NCBI RefSeq assembly: GCF_002154895.1
Contig: NZ_MUIZ01000001.1
Span: 62,001 to 126,000 of the forward strand
DNA: 64,000 nt
Direction: 5' to 3'
From: Lactococcus petauri
GTDB lineage: Bacteria > Bacillota > Bacilli > Lactobacillales > Streptococcaceae
Below are positions 58,977 to 64,000 of this stretch, piece after piece. The notes beneath the pieces were generated by a model that saw only the letters and a list, made by a program, of their open reading frames with translations, was not told where the DNA came from and did not search any database. The translations under genes and the position numbers were made by a program. Positions within the stretch are counted from its first letter, which is position 1. Every line of letters begins with the position of its first letter.

Positions 58977-59897
58977 TTAACCTTCTACATATTTGTAAGC
59001 TTCTTGAGCTGCTTGGGCTCCATCACCTACTGCAGTAGTAATTTGGCGGAAATCTTTTTGACGAACATCACCAACGGCAAAGATACCTGGAATGCTTGTC
59101 TTCATCGTAGCATCTGTGATAATCCAACCTTCTTCATCTGTAATACCTAAATCACGAGCAAATTCAGATACGGCATCCAAACCTACATAGATAAAGAGAC
59201 CACCGAAGTTGGCTTCTGTAACTTCACCTGTCTTAACGTTTTTATAACGTACAGATTCAATTTTACGTTCATCACCTTTGATTTCTTCAAGAACAGAATC
59301 CCAGATAAATTTTATTTTATCGTTAGCAAAGGCGCGTTCTTGAATAATTTTTTGCGCACGTAATTCGTCGCGTCGATGCATAATTGTTACTGTTTTACCA
59401 AAGCGAGTTAAGAAAATGGCTTCTTCAACAGCGGAATCACCACCACCAACAACCAAGATATCTTGATCACGGAAGAATGCACCATCACAGACAGCACAGT
59501 AAGATACACCACGGGCACCGTATTCTTCTTCTCCAGGAACTCCTAACTTACGGTGATTTGCTCCTGTCGCAATGATGATTGATTTTGTTTCAAATACTTC
59601 TTCTTCAGTATTGATTGTTTTAGTTGCACCATTATCGACGATTGATGTGACAAAGCCATAAGCATTTTCAACACCAAGATCAGCTAAAGGCTCATACATT
59701 TTCATTGAAAGTTCAGGACCCATGATTTGACCATAGCCTGGGTAGTTTTCAATTTCTGCTGTATTATTCATTTGCCCGCCCGGAACACCTCGTTCCAAAA
59801 GCAAGGTTTTCATTTCACTTCTAGCGCTGTACATAGCTGCGGTCATGCCTGCAGGCCCTGCACCGATAACTACTACATCGTAAATTTTTTCTGTCAT
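58977..59897 (-). CDS. trxB: Thioredoxin reductase
   Basis: 306 residues. FAD site GAGPAG (12-17), redox-active CAVC (C134, C137), NADPH site GGGDSA and the C-terminal GIFAVGDVRQKDFRQITTAVGDG. Transfers electrons from NADPH to thioredoxin in the cytoplasm. GAGGTGAA precedes the ATG. Gene order with the DUF4059 gene and ABC transporter matches streptococci. Confidence 0.95.
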   Translation of the reverse strand: MTEKIYDVVVIGAGPAGMTAAMYSARSEMKTLLLERGVPGGQMNNTAEIENYPGYGQIMGPELSMKMYEPLADLGVENAYGFVTSIVDNGATKTINTEEEVFETKSIIIATGANHRKLGVPGEEEYGARGVSYCAVCDGAFFRDQDILVVGGGDSAVEEAIFLTRFGKTVTIMHRRDELRAQKIIQERAFANDKIKFIWDSVLEEIKGDERKIESVRYKNVKTGEVTEANFGGLFIYVGLDAVSEFARDLGITDEEGWIITDATMKTSIPGIFAVGDVRQKDFRQITTAVGDGAQAAQEAYKYVEG

Positions 59898-59967
59898 AAT
59901 TCACCTCTTCAAGTATAGAACCATTATAAATTCTCTTTTGATTATTTGCCATTATTTTGATTTACAA

Positions 59968-60195
59968 TCATCTGATTCTTAAAATAATCAGTATACCAAC
60001 AACTGCAAAACTCAAAATCGGAATCGTCAAAATATCCACCAAAATAATGTCAAATAAACGATTGCGCCAGACATTTCGGGGTTTATGATGATTACGGAGC
60101 CAATAGATAAAACCGTACAAAAGACTGAGTAAACCTACAACTAAAAAAGAAATGAGTAAACCTTTAAGATAAAACTGTAAAACTAAATTAATCAT
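59968..60195 (-). CDS. DUF4059 membrane protein
   Basis: 75 residues, two hydrophobic helices around a RNHHKPRNVWRNRLFDI loop. It overlaps the ATP-binding gene by 8 bp and is found at this place in streptococcal and lactococcal genomes. Function unknown. Confidence 0.8.
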   Translation of the reverse strand: MINLVLQFYLKGLLISFLVVGLLSLLYGFIYWLRNHHKPRNVWRNRLFDIILVDILTIPILSFAVVGILIILRIR

Positions 60196-60949
60196 TTGAA
60201 CTTCCTATATCAATGGTTTTAACATGACGAGAGAGAAACTCACTCGTCCGCGGATTTTTAGGATGATGGAACACTTCCTCAGGGCTACCTTCTTCAATGA
60301 TTTTACCCTTTTCAAGGAAGAGTACTTTTGTAGCAACATTATAGACAAAGTCCATCTCATGACTCACCAAAACCATTGTTTGTTTATTTTTAGCTGCATT
60401 GAGAATAGTGTCTTGTACCTCGCCAACAAGTTCCGGATCAAGCGCTGATGTCGGCTCATCAAGCAAGAGCAAAGTTGGCTGCATTGCCATCGCTCGTGCT
60501 ATTCCTACACGCTGTTTTTGACCGCCGGATAAGAATTTTGGATAGTAATCCATACGATCTTCAAGACCGACTTTTCTTAAATTTTCCTCAGCAAGCTTCT
60601 GTGCTTCTGCTTTGGACATTTTCTTAACTTGAATTAAACCTTCCATCACATTTTGGAGGGCTGTACGACGTTCAAAGAGATTGAACTGCTGGAAGACCAT
60701 TCCTGTTTTGCGACGAAGCTCAAGAATTTCTTGTTTACTGATATGTTCAAAGTCGACTTTAAAATTATCAATTTCTAACTGTCCACTGTCTGCTTCTTCC
60801 AGATAATTAATAGAGCGTAAAAATGTTGACTTACCGGCACCTGATGCACCAATAAGCGCAATGACATCACCTTCATTAATTTCCAGATTAAGATTATCAA
60901 GAACAACATTACCTGCAAAAGATTTACTTAAATTTGAAATTTTTATCAT
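60188..60949 (-). CDS. Polar amino acid ABC transporter, ATP-binding protein
   Basis: 253 residues. Walker A GASGAGKS (34-41), Q-loop FQQFNLF, signature LSGGQKQR, Walker B LLLLDEPTSALDP and switch VLVSHEMDF. Belongs to the GlnQ/HisP-type polar amino acid importers. It overlaps the permease gene by 4 bp (ATGA). Confidence 0.92.
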   Translation of the reverse strand: MIKISNLSKSFAGNVVLDNLNLEINEGDVIALIGASGAGKSTFLRSINYLEEADSGQLEIDNFKVDFEHISKQEILELRRKTGMVFQQFNLFERRTALQNVMEGLIQVKKMSKAEAQKLAEENLRKVGLEDRMDYYPKFLSGGQKQRVGIARAMAMQPTLLLLDEPTSALDPELVGEVQDTILNAAKNKQTMVLVSHEMDFVYNVATKVLFLEKGKIIEEGSPEEVFHHPKNPRTSEFLSRHVKTIDIGSSND

Positions 60950-61833
60950 TTGTTGGTCACCCCATTATCAAAAGGATTGCGTCCAAGTGAGATTTTCCGC
61001 GCTGCTTTAGGCATTTTGATTTCCAGTTTGCTTTCAATCTTACGAATCAAGATTTCCAGAACGATACAGATTGGCCAGTAAATTAAGGCCAGAGCCAAAT
61101 AGGTTTCAAAAAGACGGAAGGTTGAACCGCCAATTATTTGGGCTTGAGCGGTCATTTCGACTACACCAGCAACAAAAGCGAGTGAAGTTGATTTGAGTAA
61201 GCCAATCAAAGCATTGCCTAATGGCGCTGTTGCAACAGAAGCTGCTTCAGGTAAGGTTACACGCCAAAAAACTTGAAAATTTGTCATTCCTAGGGAGCGT
61301 GCTGCTTCGATTTGACCTTTATCTACTGATTGAATGGCTGAGCGAATTGTTTCTGAATTATAAGCACCTTCGTTAAGGGCAAAAGCCACAATCACAAAGA
61401 GCATAGCAGGAACCGAGTTAACTGTATAATTTGTTCCGTAATTCATATTGATTGCTTTAAGAATCAAGGGAATCCCTGTATAAGTTAAATAAAGTTGTAC
61501 CAGAATTGGTGTCCCACGTGTAAAGGAAACAAACAAGGCACGTAACTGATCTAAAATAGGAATTTTATTTATTCTGACAAGTGCAAGGAGCAATCCCAAA
61601 ATAAGACCAAAGAACATTGCGATAAGTGTCATCTGCAATGAAATAGGAATCATTTTAATGATTGGTACAAAGGCTGCTGTAAAGTCTTTCCAACTAAAAA
61701 TTTTGGTGAAAAACATCGTCCAAAATTCGTCAAAACTATATTGCCCTTGCATGATTAAAAAGGGAAGCATAGGCAAAATAATCAACAGGAGCAAAACTCC
61801 CAAGCCTAAAATTATTTTTTTATTTTTATTCAT
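60946..61833 (-). CDS. Polar amino acid ABC transporter, permease
   Basis: About 295 residues with five or six hydrophobic helices and the EAA motif EAARSLGMTNFQVFWRVTLPEA. The HisMQ-type QMTLIAMFFGLILGLLLALVRI segment is present. The ATG at 61833 (GAAGAGAA upstream) is preferred to the ATG pair at 61851. Works with the adjacent ATP-binding and substrate-binding proteins. Confidence 0.9.
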   Translation of the reverse strand: MNKNKKIILGLGVLLLLIILPMLPFLIMQGQYSFDEFWTMFFTKIFSWKDFTAAFVPIIKMIPISLQMTLIAMFFGLILGLLLALVRINKIPILDQLRALFVSFTRGTPILVQLYLTYTGIPLILKAINMNYGTNYTVNSVPAMLFVIVAFALNEGAYNSETIRSAIQSVDKGQIEAARSLGMTNFQVFWRVTLPEAASVATAPLGNALIGLLKSTSLAFVAGVVEMTAQAQIIGGSTFRLFETYLALALIYWPICIVLEILIRKIESKLEIKMPKAARKISLGRNPFDNGVTNK

Positions 61834-61851
61834 TTTTATTCTCTTCATCAA

Positions 61852-61925
61852 AGAAAGCTGTCTGAACCCCTCACTCGTGCCACAAGCATTTGTGTGTGAG
61901 AGACTCAGGGACAGCTTTTACACTA
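61852..61925 (-). other. Intercistronic stem-loop in the ABC operon
   Basis: AAAGCTGTC and GACAGCTTT close a long stem with internal CTGA/TCAG, CTCAC/GTGAG and ACAA/TTGT pairs between the binding-protein and permease genes. With no strong T tract, it probably tunes expression by partial termination or mRNA stabilisation of the upstream gene. Confidence 0.6.
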
Positions 61926-61975
61926 CTCCTACTATTATACAAGAAACTAAAAATTTTTTCTTGTCTGTGAAATAT

Positions 61976-62833
61976 TTATTTAAACTTGCTTGCTTCAGGT
62001 ACAAAATCTCCATCAAAGAATTTTTCTGAAAGTTTTTTCAAGGTACCATCTTTTTCAAGCTCCGCAAGTACTTTGTTGACTTTAGTTTGAAGTTCTTTGC
62101 CAGCATCATCTTTTGCAAAGAGGAAATACTCATAACCGTCATGTTCAGGATCACCTGTTGAAGTATCGATATCTTGAATTTTCAAGCTATCAAACCCTTG
62201 ATCCTTAATACTTGATTGCAGAGAGATTTTATCATAAAGCATGAAATCAATCTTCCCAGATTCAATCTGGTTAAAGCGTGTATTGATAGATGTGCTATCT
62301 GAAGAGTAGCTGATATTTATTTTCTTATCTGGGTGCGCATTGTTCCAATCATTGATAATCTTTGTATAGTTAGAAGCTGGATTACCGATTGTACTTTTAC
62401 CTGCAAGATCTTCTAGGGTTTTATAATCACCATCTTTCGTTAATACTGCATTATTCGATTTAGAAATTGGTGATGAAAAATTATATTTTTCTGCACGTTC
62501 TTTTGACCAACCAAAATCATTGGCTCCCATCTGATAACGTCCACTGTCCAAACCTGGAACAATCCCAGAAAAGTCAACCGCTTGATACGTTACTTTATAT
62601 TCAGGTAACTTATCAAAGACAGCACGTGCAACCTCAATGTCATATCCTGTTAAATTTCCTTGATTATCAGAATAGGTAAAGGGTTTAGTTGCTCCATCTG
62701 TAGCTACAACAATCTCCGTTTGCTTGGTTTTTGATTCTTCTTTACTTGATGAACCACCATTACTGCAAGCAGCTAAAGCTCCTGCGGCGATAAGCGAAAC
62801 GAGCGCGAGTGAAAGCTTCAGTGACTTTTTCAT
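61976..62833 (-). CDS. Amino acid ABC transporter substrate-binding lipoprotein
   Basis: 285 residues. Signal peptide with lipobox LAAC (20-23) anchors it to the membrane. TDGATKPFTYSDNQGNLTGYDIEVARAVF and MGANDFGWSKERAEKYNFSSPI are typical of family 3 solute-binding proteins for polar amino acids. The ATG at 62833 follows AAGGAG. First gene of the transporter operon. Confidence 0.92.
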   Translation of the reverse strand: MKKSLKLSLALVSLIAAGALAACSNGGSSSKEESKTKQTEIVVATDGATKPFTYSDNQGNLTGYDIEVARAVFDKLPEYKVTYQAVDFSGIVPGLDSGRYQMGANDFGWSKERAEKYNFSSPISKSNNAVLTKDGDYKTLEDLAGKSTIGNPASNYTKIINDWNNAHPDKKINISYSSDSTSINTRFNQIESGKIDFMLYDKISLQSSIKDQGFDSLKIQDIDTSTGDPEHDGYEYFLFAKDDAGKELQTKVNKVLAELEKDGTLKKLSEKFFDGDFVPEASKFK

Positions 62834-62962
62834 AGTAATGTTCTCCTTAATTTTTTGATATTTAAAGTTTATCACGCTCCCTATTGGTTTGTCATATTAT
62901 TTGTTTATCGAGGGGTTAAGATTTTTTTATGCCGGCATTTTATTTATTTAATATCAGCAAAC

Positions 62963-62991
62963 AAAAAAGTTATCCGCAAAAAAGGATAACT
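62963..62991 (-). terminator. Terminator of the VOC gene
   Basis: AGTTATCC/GGATAACT stem followed by six T on the minus strand. Confidence 0.8.
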
Positions 62992-62999
62992 ATTTCTCT

Positions 63000-63410
63000 T
63001 TATTTCCAGACCGGTTGCCATGTAATGCCAAATTTGTCAGTGATCCAGGCACATTTACGAATATCTCCTACAGCTTCCGGCCCCATCATCACGCTTCCTT
63101 GGTCTGCTAAAGCTGCAAAGATTTCATCAAATTCAGCCTCGGTCGCACAGTCCAGAAGAAGGGAATTTGACCAATTTGGTGTTGGTGCTGCATATTCTTT
63201 TTGCATATCAAGAAAGAAAAGTTCTGTCCCTTTTATTTCCAAACTTCCATATAAAACAAGTTCTTCTTTCAGCTCAGAAAAAGCTGGGTTTTCATGATAA
63301 AACTCCATCCGTATAATCTTTGTGTCTGGCAAAACTTGAGCATAAAAAGTCATCGCTTCCTTGGCCTTACCATTTAATGTAATAAAAGGGGTGAGTTTTG
63401 CTTTTACCAT
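63000..63410 (-). CDS. PhnB-like VOC-fold protein
   Basis: 136 residues. KLTPFITLNGKAKEAMTFYAQVLPDTKI and GSVMMGPEAVGDIRKCAWITDKFGITWQP match the PhnB/3-demethylubiquinone-like VOC family. The ATG at 63410 with AAAGGAG is chosen. No clear catalytic role is known for many of these. It starts 13 bp after the fhs stop. Confidence 0.85.
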   Translation of the reverse strand: MVKAKLTPFITLNGKAKEAMTFYAQVLPDTKIIRMEFYHENPAFSELKEELVLYGSLEIKGTELFFLDMQKEYAAPTPNWSNSLLLDCATEAEFDEIFAALADQGSVMMGPEAVGDIRKCAWITDKFGITWQPVWK

Positions 63411-63423
63411 CGTTCTCCTTTGC

Positions 63424-64000
63424 TTAAAACAAACCAGTAATTTTCCCGGTTTCGTCAATATCCATATTTAAAGCCGCTGGTTTTTTAGGTAAGCCAGGCA
63501 TAGTCATCACGTCACCTAACAAGGCCACGATGAATCCTGCTCCAATCTTTGGCACCAACTCACGCACGGTAACTTCAAAGCCTTCTGGTGCTGCCAGAAG
63601 TTTAGGATTATCAGAAAATGAATATTGTGTCTTCGCCATACAAACAGGCAACTTATCCCAACCATTCTCCTCAATTTCTGTTAATTGACGCGCTGCTTTT
63701 GCAGAAAAATTAACTTTCTTGCCACCATAAATTTGTGTCACAACTGTTGTAATCTTGCTCTCTACCGATGCTTCTAAATCATAAAGATAATGGAACTCTC
63801 TTGCTTCCTGCGTGAAAATACTTGTTAGTTTTTCGGCTAAATCAATTCCACCTGCGCCGCCCTTTTCAAAGACTTGTGTCAAACTCACAGCAACACCTTC
63901 TGCTTCAACAAGTCGTGTTAACTCAGCTATTTCCGCCTCAGTATCGCTGGCAAATTGATTAATGGCTACAACGATTGGCGCACCATAGCTCGCCATATTT
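63424..64000 (-). CDS. fhs: Formate--tetrahydrofolate ligase, C-terminal part
   Basis: The frame enters from beyond the right edge. [50 protein letters not shown] and [20 protein letters not shown] are diagnostic of Fhs, which makes 10-formyl-THF from formate and ATP. About 190 of some 555 residues are in the window. Core one-carbon metabolism gene, which shows that this end is chromosome. Confidence 0.93.
   Translation of the reverse strand, partial: NMASYGAPIVVAINQFASDTEAEIAELTRLVEAEGVAVSLTQVFEKGGAGGIDLAEKLTSIFTQEAREFHYLYDLEASVESKITTVVTQIYGGKKVNFSAKAARQLTEIEENGWDKLPVCMAKTQYSFSDNPKLLAAPEGFEVTVRELVPKIGAGFIVALLGDVMTMPGLPKKPAALNMDIDETGKITGLF

Noticed and set aside
1-64000. Search by eye for CRISPR arrays, rRNA genes, insertion sequences and integrase or transposase genes
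   Set aside because: No spacer-repeat array, rRNA sequence or recombinase motif was recognised; the tandem sequences found are iterons, hexad palindromes and the 199-bp repeat.

Overview
The window looks like a low-GC Firmicute of the family Streptococcaceae, most likely a Lactococcus other than L. lactis. The right-hand 13 kb carries a core-chromosome arrangement typical of that family: secG, trxB, a DUF4059 gene, a polar amino-acid ABC transporter and the 3' part of fhs. Codon use, strong GGAG-type ribosome binding sites and AT-rich promoters fit. The genus call rests on remembered family resemblance, not on a search.

Positions 1 to about 50.5 kb are one long accessory element in which essentially every gene is on the minus strand. 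It has two parts with different signatures. The left part (1-29 kb) looks like cargo and transfer functions: an adenine methyltransferase, two operons that start from near-identical 460-bp promoter-leaders, a membrane protein, a class A sortase, an S1-like protein, an actin-type partition pair (ParM and a ParR-like protein), a frameshifted cytosine methyltransferase, a VirD4/TraG-type coupling ATPase, a secreted nuclease lipoprotein, a FemX-type aminoacyltransferase and a beta-helix/AAA+ fusion. A 27-bp split motif (CGTARG-N11-TTTGTAATAT) recurs six times between 12 and 29 kb.

At about 29.0-29.4 kb lies a type I toxin locus (Hol_Tox peptide plus convergent antisense RNA). The right part (30-50.5 kb) is a plasmid-like replication and maintenance module: ParA with a ribbon-helix-helix partner, many small phage- or plasmid-type genes, a Dam-like methylase, an Spx paralogue, a SprT-like protein, an ADP-ribosyltransferase-like protein, a Rep protein with a probable origin inside its gene, and a set of coiled-coil and relaxation-type proteins. 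Twelve palindromes built on a strict 6-bp period sit in front of its transcription units and are probably the binding sites of one regulator or partition protein. A double 76-bp repeat with 23-bp iterons lies at 46.1 kb.

From 50.7 kb onward the sequence is ordinary chromosome: a YjeM-like permease, a secreted DUF4822 protein divergent from a two-component system, an mhq-like pair (ring-cleavage dioxygenase and esterase) behind a promoter with two palindromic operators, a DUF2798 protein, then secG-trxB and the amino-acid transporter. No integrase, insertion sequence, rRNA or CRISPR was seen. How a replicon-like module comes to abut core genes is therefore open: integration with the recombinase outside the window, a cointegrate, or an assembly join.
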